A stretch of DNA of 64,000 bases. It comes from Hymenobacter pini (GTDB lineage: Bacteria > Bacteroidota > Bacteroidia > Cytophagales > Hymenobacteraceae). How positions within the stretch are numbered: position 1 is the stretch's first letter; each line of letters begins with the position of its first letter. Under the pieces are notes generated by a model that did not search any database, was not told the DNA's origin, and saw nothing but the letters and a program-made list of their open reading frames with translations. Below, in pieces: positions 8,135-17,180 of the stretch. The stretch is taken from assembly GCF_020421205.1 (NCBI RefSeq), contig NZ_JAIZZH010000002.1:868001-932000 (forward strand), read 5' to 3'. The position numbers and the translations under genes were made by a program.

Positions 8135-9415
8135 TCAAATCTGCCGCTTCAGCCGCACGGTGGTAGTAAATAGCTCGCCATCAGCGCGGCGCACCACGAA
8201 TAGCAACTGCCGCCCATCCTCGGAGTGCAGCATGCGGCTGAACTGGTTGAGGGTAAAGAACTCGGCCGGAATCAGGTTGATGGACAAAAACTCATCGCCC
8301 GGCTTCAGGCCCGCGCGGGCAGCCGGGCTGTCGGGCTCAATACGCGTGATTTTGAACTGCCGGTACGCGGGCCCGGTGGCCAGGAGCTCCACGCCGCTCA
8401 TGTCGTGCTCAAACGGCTCCCGATACGCATTGTTGGGCCGCAGCATAAGCCGGTTATGCGTGTAATCAATAATTACCTTGAACCGCTTGAGTAGCTCAAA
8501 GCCTAGGTTACCGTTGCGTGGCGTTTCGGCCCGGTGCGCAACGTCGGCGGCATCCGGGAAGGAGGTAATCAGTGACGGCATCCGGTAGCGCCCCAGTTGC
8601 AGCGCCGCTACCCGGCCCAGATACCCGTTGATATTGCCGCTCAGCCCCCGGCCCAGTGGCGTGCGCAACCGATTGGCTGGCAGACGCAACCGCGCATCAG
8701 AGGTGGTTTCGATAGACAGGGCATGGCCGGCTCCGGTATCCAACACCAGCTTCAGGGGCATGGAGAGCGAATCGTTGAGCTGCACCGGCACGGTCAGATA
8801 GGCTTTGCGGCCTTCCATATCCAGCGGCACCCGCGCCCAGCGCCGCCCACGCGGAGCCTCAAACCGTGCCGGGTCGCGCAGAACAACCATCTGCCGCTCG
8901 GGGTCAACCTCTACTACAAAGCTGCGGAACACATCGGAACCCAACAAGCCGTGAATGGGCATACCCACGTAGCCGGACAGGTTCAACACATCTTCGGAGA
9001 GGGTCAGAAAGGACAATGAGGGCGCTTCTACTTCATCAACCAGCCGCACGGCTACACCCGACGTCTGAAAAGCCTCCAACGGTCGTTCTTCACCGGCACC
9101 GGCTACCAAAAACCGCTGCTGCAGCGAAATATTCAACTTTTGCGCTACGGCGGGGTCCGTGATAAGCGAAGTACCTATGCCGGTATCCAACAGGAAGTTG
9201 TAAGGCCCCTGGTTGTTAAGCCACGTTTCAATCACAATCAGGTTACGCTGCAGCACAAACGGAATCCGCGCCTGCCGAGTGTGCGTGTGCTTAAAGTGAA
9301 AAGCCGCCGGCTGCGCCCCCGTGCAACCCGGATTTGCCAGCCACAGGCACAGCACGAGCCCCGCCACCCGGCCCCAGCCCGTAGTCAGCAATAGGGTACA
9401 GATTCGGAACACCAT
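8135..9415 (-). CDS. Exported retropepsin-like aspartic protease with PDZ domain
   Basis: Starting at the ATG at 9415 (MVFRICTLLL) the product is 426 aa. Residues 1-36 contain a hydrophobic export signal with Cys31 near its end, so it may be a lipoprotein or a cleaved secreted protein. There are two retropepsin-type half-domains, each with a DTG motif: FLLDTGIGTS (Asp77) and LVLDTGAGHA (Asp226). A PDZ domain lies at about 335-425 (DSPAARAGLKPGDEFLSINL). This layout is common in Bacteroidota, where such proteins are probably periplasmic peptidases of the aspartyl type. Having two motifs in one chain suggests an intramolecular dimer. The in-frame start at 9469 adds a polar extension before the signal and is less likely. 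Confidence 0.88.
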   Translation of the reverse strand: MVFRICTLLLTTGWGRVAGLVLCLWLANPGCTGAQPAAFHFKHTHTRQARIPFVLQRNLIVIETWLNNQGPYNFLLDTGIGTSLITDPAVAQKLNISLQQRFLVAGAGEERPLEAFQTSGVAVRLVDEVEAPSLSFLTLSEDVLNLSGYVGMPIHGLLGSDVFRSFVVEVDPERQMVVLRDPARFEAPRGRRWARVPLDMEGRKAYLTVPVQLNDSLSMPLKLVLDTGAGHALSIETTSDARLRLPANRLRTPLGRGLSGNINGYLGRVAALQLGRYRMPSLITSFPDAADVAHRAETPRNGNLGFELLKRFKVIIDYTHNRLMLRPNNAYREPFEHDMSGVELLATGPAYRQFKITRIEPDSPAARAGLKPGDEFLSINLIPAEFFTLNQFSRMLHSEDGRQLLFVVRRADGELFTTTVRLKRQI

Positions 9416-9704
9416 AACCTGAATGTGAGAGTTCAGGTAAGTTACTGAAAAAACCCAACTATTGCACAAGGCACCAATGCCGCTTCACTGTTGAGCTTAC
9501 AGAGGCTTGTGCCGCTTATGCCAAGCAAGCGGCGCAGGCTGCTAACTTCTCAACACTGTTGTTACAGCGCACTTAGTGGCTCTGCTGCAAAACTCAGCGG
9601 CTATATTGAGCAGCACAGCCTTCTCTTTTTTAAGCTCCCTCGTCACGCGCTAGCTTCCTGAATAGTACAATAGCTCTTCATGCCTATTCTAAGTTGCTTT
9701 TCCA

Positions 9705-10775
9705 TTATTCAGTAGGCTCCCAGCTTCCGGAAGCATCGTAAAACAGCAGCCCGTGGTCAATGCGCAAGGGCGAGGCCACGTTGTTGTGGTATAGCTGCCC
9801 GGTGCCCAACCCTTGCGGAAAATCGGGCGTGGCTGTAGCCGCCGCCAACTGGCTGATGGCGTTAAGCCCCACGTTCGACTCCAGGGCGGAAGTTAGCCAC
9901 CACCCGATACCGGCCGTTTCGGCCAGCTGCATCCAGTGCTGGCTGGCCTGCAGCCCACCCAGCAGCGTGGGCTTCAAGATGATGTAAGCGGGCTTGGTGC
10001 ACTCTAACAACTCCCGCTGCTGTTCGGGCGCGGTTAGGCCAATCAACTCCTCATCCAGCGCTACCGGTACCGGTGACTGGCGGCATACTTCCGCCAGCGC
10101 AGCCCACTGACCGGCTTTGATAGGCTGCTCGATGGAGTGAAGGTGAAACCGCGCCAGCTGTTCCAGTTTCGGCAGGGCCTCGGCCGGGGCAAAGGCACCG
10201 TTGGCATCCACCCGCAGCGTGAGAACTTCGGGACCCGCTATGGCTCGTATTTCGGCCAAAATAGCGAGTTCGGTGGCGAAATCCAGGCCCCCAATTTTCA
10301 GCTTCAGGCAGGAATAGCCGTCCGTCAGCTTTTTTTCGATTTGCTGCCGCATAAAGGCCGCGTCGCCCATCCAAACTAGGCCGTTGATGGGAATACCGGC
10401 TTCGCCGCGGCTAAAGGGGGTGTCAAACAACTGCCGCCGCCCGCCCTGCTGCCAATCGAGCAGTGCCGTTTCGAGGGCAAAGCGCAGGGCGGGCCACTCA
10501 GGCCCAATTAGGTCCAGCGCTTCGGTGGGGTGCAGCTCTTCCAGCTGGCGGCGGTTGAACTCGCGCACAAAACCATTCAGAGTAGCTTCAAAATCGGGCC
10601 GGTGGTCGGGGCTGAGCCCGGCAAGGGGTGCCGCCTCCCCTACGCCTACCCGCTGGGGCTGCTGGCTATCCGTGAGGTGCAGATAGTGGGCGGTATGCTC
10701 GTTGAGAGCACCCCGAGAGGTGCGAGCCGGAAAATTGAAGCGCAAATCGCGCCGGGTGGTGCGCAGTTGGAGCAT
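9705..10775 (-). CDS. menC: o-Succinylbenzoate synthase
   Basis: MenC dehydrates SHCHC to o-succinylbenzoate in menaquinone synthesis, in the cytoplasm. From the ATG at 10775 the protein is 356 aa. Enolase-superfamily marks are all present: LKLKIGG (Lys158, Lys160), LRVDANGAF (Asp190), SIEQPI (Glu216), VALDEE (Asp241) and YIILKPTLLGG (Lys268), giving the paired lysines and three metal ligands. The Lys/Lys arrangement and the WWLTSALESNVGLNA end fit OSBS, although N-succinylamino-acid racemases share the fold. The rest of the men pathway is outside the window. An in-frame extension to 10850 would overlap the hairpin region of the upstream gene and is rejected. Confidence 0.9.
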   Translation of the reverse strand: MLQLRTTRRDLRFNFPARTSRGALNEHTAHYLHLTDSQQPQRVGVGEAAPLAGLSPDHRPDFEATLNGFVREFNRRQLEELHPTEALDLIGPEWPALRFALETALLDWQQGGRRQLFDTPFSRGEAGIPINGLVWMGDAAFMRQQIEKKLTDGYSCLKLKIGGLDFATELAILAEIRAIAGPEVLTLRVDANGAFAPAEALPKLEQLARFHLHSIEQPIKAGQWAALAEVCRQSPVPVALDEELIGLTAPEQQRELLECTKPAYIILKPTLLGGLQASQHWMQLAETAGIGWWLTSALESNVGLNAISQLAAATATPDFPQGLGTGQLYHNNVASPLRIDHGLLFYDASGSWEPTE

Positions 10776-10830
10776 GAACAGGGCAGAAACAGTGAGTGAG
10801 GAGCAATATACGGGCCGCCCGGAAACGCAA

Positions 10831-10864
10831 CCGTCCCCGGCTGGTAACAACCAACCGGGGACGG
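10831..10864. terminator. Terminator after KGG gene, 10-bp GC stem
   Basis: CCGTCCCCGG at 10831-10840 pairs perfectly with 10855-10864; CTGG/CCAA add partial pairing inside. It lies downstream of the minus-strand KGG gene and ahead of menC, which supports separate transcription of menC. Confidence 0.65.
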
Positions 10865-10922
10865 CATCGTACAGGCGACAAAGGCGGCAGCACCGCCTTC
10901 GTCGTCATCCTCAGAATAGGCG

Positions 10923-11156
10923 TTACTCTGCGGCGTTGCCCTGTGTGCCGCGGCCACGACTAGCCTGGCCCCCCTTTCGGCCGGCTGCGCGGGCTTCTTC
11001 TGAGGTAAAGCGGTGGCCACGGCCGCTCAGGTGCGAGGCGCGGCCGCCTTCACTGGCAATGCGGCGCTGCGTGGCGGCGTCCATGGCGGCAAAACCACGA
11101 GGACGCTTTGCTACGGGAGTTTCGGGAGTGGTGCGGTTGGCTTGCTTGGTGTTCAT
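10923..11156 (-). CDS. KGG-repeat stress-induced protein
   Basis: 77 aa, basic and glycine-rich. It contains two copies of the KGG (con-10-like) stress motif: a degenerate one, RIASEGGRASH, and a canonical one, AAGRKGGQASRGRG. Proteins of this kind are induced by general stress or starvation in many bacteria (for example GsiB- and YciG-like proteins); they are disordered and small, and their biochemical role is unclear. The N-terminal part (AKRPRGFAAMDAATQRRIA) matches the usual 'GFAAMDPEKQREIASKGG' type opening. It stands alone, with a terminator after it and a long leader region before it. Confidence 0.88.
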   Translation of the reverse strand: MNTKQANRTTPETPVAKRPRGFAAMDAATQRRIASEGGRASHLSGRGHRFTSEEARAAGRKGGQASRGRGTQGNAAE

Positions 11157-11427
11157 AATCGGTACCTGGTGAATGGAAAGGAAGGAAAATACCGTCGAAA
11201 GGTCGTTGTGATACGCTCTAAAGTTGCCTTTTGTCTTGGTTTTATCGGCTTAATACTAGCTTTTACCGAGCAAAATACCGCTTTGTACTGATGAGCTCCT
11301 CCGTATTACTACGGACGAGTACGTACCTCCACATTAACCACTGCCGATACTGGGCTTAGCGGCGAAAACTACTGCCCTACTTTGCCGTTATGCTGTTATA
11401 CTTGTCCGTCTCGTCCGTTATCCGCTC

Positions 11428-12732
11428 ATGTCCTCTACCCTATCGGCACCCACTCAGGCTCCACTTGCCGCTACGCTACCCGCCGATGCGGTAGCCCGCT
11501 ACGCCACTATTCGCCAGCAAACGGAAAGCCTGTGCCGGCCCCTGCTACCCGAAGACACGGTGGTACAGCCCACCCTGGACGTGAGCCCCCCCAAGTGGCA
11601 TCTGGCGCATACCACCTGGTTCTGGGAAACCTTCCTGCTGCGGCCCTACCTGCCCGATTACGCCATTTATCACCCCGACTACGCGTTTCTGTTCAACTCC
11701 TACTACAACTCCCTGGGCTCCCGCGTGAACCGAGCCGACCGGGGCACCCTCTCCCGTCCAGCCCTGCACGAGGTGTACCAGTACCGCGCTTACGTAGACG
11801 AGCACATGCAGCGGCTGCTGGCCTCACCGGACCTCTTACCGGCCGCTGCCCAGGAGGTATTTGAGCTGGGTTTGCAGCACGAGCAGCAGCACCAGGAACT
11901 GCTGGTAACCGACATCAAGTACATTTTGAGCACCAGCCCCCTGGCCCCGGCCTATCAGCCCGCCCGCGAGGCGGCCCAGAGTGGCGAGGTTCCTCCGGCC
12001 AACTGGCTGCCGGTGCCGGGCGGGGTGTACCACATTGGGTTTGAAGAAGAAGGGTTTTGCTTTGACAATGAGTTGGCTCCGCACGATACCTATGTGGCCG
12101 ACTTTGAGCTGCAGAACCGATTGGTGACTAATGCTGAATACCAGAAATTTATTGAGGCGGGCGGCTACCGGGACTTCCGGTATTGGCTGGGCGAGGGGTG
12201 GGATTTGGTGCAGCAACACGGTTGGGAAGCACCCTTGTACTGGGTGCTGCACAATGGCCAGTGGCACCGCTTCACGCACAGTGGCCTGCAGCCGGTGCAA
12301 CCCAACGCCCCGGTTACGCACATCAGCTTTTACGAGGCCGATGCCTATGCTCACTGGCGGGGCCACCGCTTGCCCACCGAGCAGGAGTGGGAAATTGCGG
12401 CCCGCCAGTTTCAGCCCTGCACGGCCGCGGGTACTTTCCTGGAAAGCCAGCGGTACGACCCGCAACCTCTGCCGCCCGACGCCGACCCCACGCAATGCCA
12501 CCAGTTGCTGGGTGACGCGTGGGAGTGGACGTATTCAGCCTACCACCCCTACCCCGGCTACCAACGGGCGGCCGGCGCCCTGGGCGAGTACAACGGCAAA
12601 TTCATGATCAACCAGTTGGTGCTGCGGGGTGGGTCCTGCGCTACCCCCGAGAGCCATATCCGCATCACGTACCGCAACTTCTTCCAGGCCGATAAACGCT
12701 GGCAGTTTACGGGCATCCGCCTGGCCCGCTAA
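11428..12732 (+). CDS. egtB: Ergothioneine synthesis sulfoxide synthase EgtB
   Basis: EgtB is a non-haem iron enzyme that joins a thiol (gamma-glutamylcysteine or cysteine) to trimethylhistidine using oxygen. The 434-aa product has the N-terminal DinB-like domain with the iron-binding histidines (HLAHTTW, His61; HEQQHQE, His151 and His155), then a formylglycine-generating-enzyme/C-type-lectin-like domain from about 195 to the end (WLPVPGGVYHIG, RLPTEQEWEIAAR, LRGGSCATPESHIRITYRNF). It is followed 17 bases later by egtD, so the two are an operon. No egtA or egtC is adjacent, which would fit an EgtB that uses cysteine directly, as described for Chloracidobacterium; this is inference. Confidence 0.94.
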   Translation: MSSTLSAPTQAPLAATLPADAVARYATIRQQTESLCRPLLPEDTVVQPTLDVSPPKWHLAHTTWFWETFLLRPYLPDYAIYHPDYAFLFNSYYNSLGSRVNRADRGTLSRPALHEVYQYRAYVDEHMQRLLASPDLLPAAAQEVFELGLQHEQQHQELLVTDIKYILSTSPLAPAYQPAREAAQSGEVPPANWLPVPGGVYHIGFEEEGFCFDNELAPHDTYVADFELQNRLVTNAEYQKFIEAGGYRDFRYWLGEGWDLVQQHGWEAPLYWVLHNGQWHRFTHSGLQPVQPNAPVTHISFYEADAYAHWRGHRLPTEQEWEIAARQFQPCTAAGTFLESQRYDPQPLPPDADPTQCHQLLGDAWEWTYSAYHPYPGYQRAAGALGEYNGKFMINQLVLRGGSCATPESHIRITYRNFFQADKRWQFTGIRLAR

Positions 12733-12749
12733 GGGCTAGTGCTGACCCT

Positions 12750-13802
12750 ATGTTGACCTTCTCCCCTGAATTATTTCTCATGCCTCCTTCCCGCACAGCC
12801 GCTTCATCGGCCCTTGGCAACTCTCTATCAGCAGACACCCAGCATCCAGCTTCTGATTCTCCCTTAGCCCAGCACGTGCGGGCAGGGCTAAGCAAGCCGT
12901 TCAAAACCTTGTCGTCTATGTATTTTTACGATGATGAGGGCAGTCGGCTGTTTCAGCAGATTATGGCGCTGCCGGAATATTATCCTACCCGTACCGAGTT
13001 TGCGCTGCTGACCCGCCACCAGGCTGCTATTGGTCAGGCCCTGCGCCCTCAGAACCCCGCTGAGCATTTTTTCCTGCTGGAGTTAGGCGCCGGTGATGGA
13101 CTGAAAACTAAGATTCTGCTGCGGCAGCTGCTGGATACGGAGGCCCGGTTTACCTATGTGCCGGTAGATATTTCGGAAGCCGCCCTGGACGGGCTGACGG
13201 CCAGCCTCCGGACCGAGTTGCCCAACCTGCGCGTGGAGCCCGTAGTAGCCGATTACGCCGATGCCTTGCGCCTCATGGCGGCCCGCCCCGGGCGCAAAGC
13301 CGTGCTGTTTCTGGGCTCCAACATCGGTAACTTTTTGCCCGACGACCGACTCCGGTTTCTGCAAAACCTGGCCCGGCCGCTCACCCCCGACGACCGGCTA
13401 CTGGTGGGGTTTGACTTGCAGAAAGACCCGCGCCAAATTCGGGCGGCGTACGACGACAGCCAGGGCGTAACGGCGGCGTTCAACTTCAACCTGCTGCACC
13501 GCCTCAACCGGGAGCTGGGTGCTGATTTCGACCTGGGTTTCTGGCAACACTACACCGACTACGACCCCTTGAGCGGGGCCGTGCGCTCGTTTTTGGTGAG
13601 CACCCGCCCGCAAACCGTGCATTTTGCGGCGCTTGGCTGGCAGGTTGAGTTTGCGGCCTGGGAGATGATCCACACCGAAAACTCCTACAAGTTTACTGCT
13701 ACCGGCATTGCCGCAATAGCTGCGCAAGCCGGTTTAGCAGTGCAGGGGCTGTTCACCGATGAACAGAATTACTTTGCCGATGTGCTGCTGCATACGGCCT
13801 AG
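12750..13802 (+). CDS. egtD: L-histidine N-alpha-methyltransferase EgtD
   Basis: EgtD uses three SAM to make hercynine (trimethylhistidine), the first step of ergothioneine synthesis. The product is 350 aa from the first ATG, or 340 from ATG 12780 (MPPSRTAASS); both are plausible. Marks: PTRTEFALL near residue 79, the SAM-binding LLELGAGDGLKTKILL (109-124), VPVDISEAAL, and FLGSNIGNFLPDD, all characteristic of the family (DUF2260/EgtD). C-terminal IHTENSYKFT is the histidine-pocket region. It lies directly downstream of egtB and upstream of an aminotransferase on the same strand. Confidence 0.94.
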   Translation: MLTFSPELFLMPPSRTAASSALGNSLSADTQHPASDSPLAQHVRAGLSKPFKTLSSMYFYDDEGSRLFQQIMALPEYYPTRTEFALLTRHQAAIGQALRPQNPAEHFFLLELGAGDGLKTKILLRQLLDTEARFTYVPVDISEAALDGLTASLRTELPNLRVEPVVADYADALRLMAARPGRKAVLFLGSNIGNFLPDDRLRFLQNLARPLTPDDRLLVGFDLQKDPRQIRAAYDDSQGVTAAFNFNLLHRLNRELGADFDLGFWQHYTDYDPLSGAVRSFLVSTRPQTVHFAALGWQVEFAAWEMIHTENSYKFTATGIAAIAAQAGLAVQGLFTDEQNYFADVLLHTA

Positions 13803-13884
13803 GTAGGGTTCGGTATTCAGTACGCTTCTCCCACTTTCCCCGGCCGGCTGCGTTTTCGTGTACGCAGTTGGCATAGTATTTCCC

Positions 13885-14994
13885 ATGGCTGACGTTCTCA
13901 ACCTGGCATCCGGCTACGGCACCTTCCTGACGCCGGCCGTAGCGGCCGAAGCCGCCATTCGTAGTATTGAAGCCGGCCAGCTGCCGGTGGTACCAGCCGC
14001 GGGCTTACCGGCATTGCAAGAGGCCATTGCCCGCCGGTACCAACAGCTGGAAGGTACCCAAGTGGAGCCGCAGCAGGTGGTAGTTACGCCGGGGGCTAAA
14101 GCAGCTTTGTCGGCGTTACTTACCGTTCTGCTGCGCCCGGGTGATGAGGTATTGCTGCCTACGCCCAACTGGTTTGGGTTTGGGGAATTGATAACCCGGG
14201 CAGGCGGCATAGTACGGACGCTGCCCCTCAGCCCCGATGATAATTATGCGCTGCACCCCGAGCAGTTGCGGGCCGCTATTACCACGCGCACCCGGGTTTT
14301 GCTGTTTTCGAACCCCAACAACCCTACGGGCCGGGTGTACCACCGCGAGGAACTGGCGGCCATGCTGGCCGTCACGCAGGATTTCCCGGAACTGTACGTG
14401 CTCAGCGACGAGATATACGACCTGCTGAGTTTCGCCGCCAAGCCCACTCCCTCCCTGCTGGAATTTCCGGATTCGCACGGCCGCCATTTAGTTGTGAACG
14501 GATTCAGCAAGTCGCTGGCTCTTATTGGGTGGGGAATCGGCTACCTGATAGCACCGGCGGAAATTGCCCAGCAGTCCGCGGCGTATCAGCACGCTACCGG
14601 CGGCTCGGTGGCGGTACCAGCTCAGCACGCTGCGCAAGCCGTTATGCAGGCAGCTTTCAGCATTGCCAGCGGCCTGGTAAGCCAGCTTCACCGCAACCGC
14701 CGTTTGATGCTCGCCCACTTGGCCAGTTTGCCCAACGTGCCTCTTACCACACCCGAAGCCACATACTACGCCTTTCCCGATTTGCGGGCGTATCTGCCGC
14801 CGGCCGCCAGTTCAGCGGAAGCATCCCGGCTGCTGGTGGCCCAGCTGCGGGAGTCGGGTGTAGAGGTAGTGGACGGCAGCACCTGCGGAGCGCCGGGCTT
14901 TGTGCGGATTTCGTACGCCGTGCCCGAGCCGGTGCTGCAGGAAGCGCTCAACCGGCTTTCCGGGGCGTTGCGCCTGCTAGAGCCTGTTTCTTAG
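13885..14994 (+). CDS. PLP-dependent aminotransferase, class I/II
   Basis: From ATG 13885 (MADVLNLASG) the product is 369 aa, a normal size for fold-type I aminotransferases; the upstream GTG at 13858 adds only nine residues. Marks: SNPNNPTGR (142-150), Asp175 in LSDEIYD, and the PLP lysine in NGFSKSL (Lys209), with a C-terminal substrate-arginine motif GFVRISYA. The enzyme would be an aspartate/aromatic-type transaminase or a C-S lyase. It begins 82 bases after egtD on the same strand, so it could supply the lyase step (EgtE) that releases ergothioneine from its sulfoxide, but nothing in the sequence proves this. Another possibility is ordinary amino acid metabolism. Confidence 0.88.
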   Translation: MADVLNLASGYGTFLTPAVAAEAAIRSIEAGQLPVVPAAGLPALQEAIARRYQQLEGTQVEPQQVVVTPGAKAALSALLTVLLRPGDEVLLPTPNWFGFGELITRAGGIVRTLPLSPDDNYALHPEQLRAAITTRTRVLLFSNPNNPTGRVYHREELAAMLAVTQDFPELYVLSDEIYDLLSFAAKPTPSLLEFPDSHGRHLVVNGFSKSLALIGWGIGYLIAPAEIAQQSAAYQHATGGSVAVPAQHAAQAVMQAAFSIASGLVSQLHRNRRLMLAHLASLPNVPLTTPEATYYAFPDLRAYLPPAASSAEASRLLVAQLRESGVEVVDGSTCGAPGFVRISYAVPEPVLQEALNRLSGALRLLEPVS

Positions 14995-15073
14995 CCCGCT
15001 GGACCAGCTGGCTTTTTCAGAGTACCAGCGCTTTTCCGGCGGATTGCAGGGCGTTACCCGGCGCCGGGCGTCG

Positions 15074-15081
15074 TACCTTTG
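15074..15081 (+). promoter_or_regulatory. -7 promoter element TACCTTTG of MATE gene
   Basis: An exact match to the Bacteroidota sigma-ABfr consensus TAnnTTTG, 21 bases before the ATG at 15103. It supports the ATG over the in-frame TTG at 15079, which lies inside the box. No clear -33 TTG was found. Confidence 0.65.
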
Positions 15082-15102
15082 CGGCAGATTCACTGTTGCC
15101 GT

Positions 15103-16479
15103 ATGTCCCGCTCCCATTCCTTCCGTTCCCATCTGCTGCCCACCCTCGACCTGGCCTACCCCGTAATGCTCAGCCAGCTGGGCCACGTGCTGGTGAACGT
15201 GTGCGACAGCATGGTGGTGGGCCAGACGGGCAAGATTCCGCTGGCCGCCGTGTCATTGAGCGTGAATGTGAGTACGGTGGTGATGATGCTGGGTCTGGGT
15301 ACTACCATGGGCATCACGCCACTGGTAGCTGCCGCCGATGGCCGCCGCGACGTGCCGGGCCTGGGCCGCCTGCTGGTAAACGGCGTGTGGCTGAGCATGA
15401 GTGCGGGCGTGCTCCTGGCCTGCCTGGGGCTATTGGTGCCGCTGCTGCTGCCCTACCTGGGCCAGCCGGCCGCGGTAGTGGCTCTGGCTACGCCCTGGGT
15501 GCGGGTACTGTTCCTGTCGTTTTTGCCCCTAATGGTGTTTCAGGGATTCAAGCAATTCGCCGAAGGCCTTGGCCTTACCCGGCAGGCCATGCTGCTGTCG
15601 GTGCAAGCCAACGTGCTCAATGCGGTGCTCTGCTATGGGCTGGTATTCGGAAAGCTGGGCCTGCCCGAAATGGGCATGATGGGCGCGGCCTGGGCTACCC
15701 TGATTGCCCGCGTGCTGATGGCCATACTCATGGCGGCCTACGTGCTGCTGGCCGTGCGCCTACGTCCCTACCGCCAAGCCGCTGCTCAACAGCTCCTGCC
15801 CGATGCCGCCGGTTTGCGCCGCTTGGTAGGCCTGGGTGCTCCCATTGGCGTGCAGATGACGTTTGAGATGGGCGCGTTCAGCTTTGCGGGCCTGATGATG
15901 GGCTGGCTGGGCATTACGCAGCAGGCCGCCCACCAGATTGCCATCAATGTCGCGTCCGTTACCTACATGGCGGCCAGCGGTATTGCGGCGGCGGCCACCG
16001 TGCGGGTGGGCAAATACTTTGGCATGCACGATGGCCTTGGAGCCCGGCAGGCCGGCCTGATGGCCTATCTGCTCACCTTCCTGTTCATGACGCTGATGGG
16101 CTTGGTTCTTATCCTGGCCCGCCATCATATTCCGCAGTACTACAACCACGACCCTGCCGTGCTCAGCCAGGCGGCCACGCTTTTGCTTATTGCCGCCGCT
16201 TTTCAGATTTCGGATGGACTGCAGGTAGTGGGGCTGGGCGTGCTGCGCGGGCTGGAAGATGTGAAGGTTCCCTCGGTGGTGGCGTTGCTGGCTTATTGGG
16301 CCGTTGCGCTGCCGCTGGGCTATGTGCTGGGGTTCCGGTTGGGCTGGGGCGCGCCTGGCATCTGGGCCGGGTTGCTGCTGGGCCTCACCTTGGTGGCCGG
16401 GGTGCTGCTGGTACGCTTCCGTAGCCGCCCGGTGCTGCTGCAAACTCCAATGAACGAACCGGCCCTTACTGTGCGTTAA
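15103..16479 (+). CDS. MATE-family multidrug/cation antiporter
   Basis: 458 aa with about twelve hydrophobic segments, the usual size of the MATE (DinF/NorM) family. The N-terminal repeat (LDLAYPVMLSQLGHVLVNVCDSMVVGQTG) and the internal second half starting near GVQMTFEMGAFSFAGLMMGWLG are family features. It would export cationic drugs or metabolites using Na+ or H+. It begins 108 bases after the aminotransferase with its own promoter element, so it is probably a separate transcript. Its position after the ergothioneine genes might be chance. Confidence 0.92.
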   Translation: MSRSHSFRSHLLPTLDLAYPVMLSQLGHVLVNVCDSMVVGQTGKIPLAAVSLSVNVSTVVMMLGLGTTMGITPLVAAADGRRDVPGLGRLLVNGVWLSMSAGVLLACLGLLVPLLLPYLGQPAAVVALATPWVRVLFLSFLPLMVFQGFKQFAEGLGLTRQAMLLSVQANVLNAVLCYGLVFGKLGLPEMGMMGAAWATLIARVLMAILMAAYVLLAVRLRPYRQAAAQQLLPDAAGLRRLVGLGAPIGVQMTFEMGAFSFAGLMMGWLGITQQAAHQIAINVASVTYMAASGIAAAATVRVGKYFGMHDGLGARQAGLMAYLLTFLFMTLMGLVLILARHHIPQYYNHDPAVLSQAATLLLIAAAFQISDGLQVVGLGVLRGLEDVKVPSVVALLAYWAVALPLGYVLGFRLGWGAPGIWAGLLLGLTLVAGVLLVRFRSRPVLLQTPMNEPALTVR

Positions 16480-16543
16480 GCTGCCACCAGTGCCCCTGAG
16501 TGTTGGTTGCTGGCCCTATTCTTCGCTTACTCTACCGAGCTAC

Positions 16544-17101
16544 ATGCTGTTCTCGTTTGCTCCGCTCTGGCTGCTTAGCCTGGTTCCCACCGTTTCTCCG
16601 CAACCTGCCGCGCAGGTACCCGCCAAGCCGCCCGTGCTGGCCTGGAGCGCCAACCGTCCGCTTGCCTGGGACGACTTTAAAGGCCGCTCCACTACCGACC
16701 GGCTGGAGGCGCTGACATCTTCCACCATCGACGCCAAAGTAGGGTGCGTGGACTACCAGTTCTCGGCGCAGGTGAAGGCCGTATTCACGCCGTCCGAGTC
16801 GTGGGTGCGCAACGCGTCCCGGGCCACCCCGGCCCTGCTCCGCCACGAGCAGCTGCACTTCGATTTGACGGAGATACATGCCCGCTTGCTGCGCCAGAAG
16901 TTGAGCCAAGTAAAGCTGGATTGTGAGCATCTGCAGCCGGCCTTCAACAACATCACCAAAATGGCTTTCCTGACGTGGCAGCGCGAAGAAGCTCGCTACG
17001 ACCAGGAAACCAACCACGGCCTCAATGCCACCCGCCAGCAAGCCTGGGACCAGCAGATTCAGCAGCGGCTGGTGCAGTTGGAGGCCTTTGCGGTGAAGTA
17101 G
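16544..17101 (+). CDS. DUF922-like secreted Zn-dependent protease
   Basis: From ATG 16544 (MLFSFAPLWLLSLVP) the product is 185 aa with an N-terminal signal peptide ending near PQPAAQ. The motif LLRHEQLHFDLTEIHA (98-113) contains HExxH (His101, Glu102, His105) and closely follows the DUF922 pattern (HEQGHFD), a family of predicted metalloproteases found outside the cytoplasm. An LAWDDFKG segment (40-47) near the N-terminus is also typical of this family. The further acidic ligand is likely Asp107 or Glu110. It has no clear operon partner; a 66-base hairpin repeat lies after the stop. Confidence 0.8.
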   Translation: MLFSFAPLWLLSLVPTVSPQPAAQVPAKPPVLAWSANRPLAWDDFKGRSTTDRLEALTSSTIDAKVGCVDYQFSAQVKAVFTPSESWVRNASRATPALLRHEQLHFDLTEIHARLLRQKLSQVKLDCEHLQPAFNNITKMAFLTWQREEARYDQETNHGLNATRQQAWDQQIQQRLVQLEAFAVK

Positions 17102-17114
17102 AAACCGGGCACGA

Positions 17115-17180
17115 AAAACAACGTCATTCCGAGCAAAGCCGGGCAACATTGCGTGGCTTTGCTCGGAATGACGTTGTTTT
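17115..17180. repeat. Palindromic repeat, 26-bp perfect stem (GTCATTCCGAGC type)
   Basis: Bases 17115-17140 are perfectly complementary to 17155-17180, with a 14-nt loop and flanking A- and T-runs. The core GTCATTCCGAGC resembles GTCATCCTGAGC in the hairpin at 36839-36959, so both look like members of one dispersed intergenic family. It could also serve as a terminator for the upstream gene. No target-site duplication is visible. Confidence 0.85.

Noticed and set aside
14529-15866. A 445-codon frame overlapping the aminotransferase and MATE genes in another frame
   Set aside because: Rich in Gly, Ala, Arg and Pro, no domains, and lies across two clear genes.
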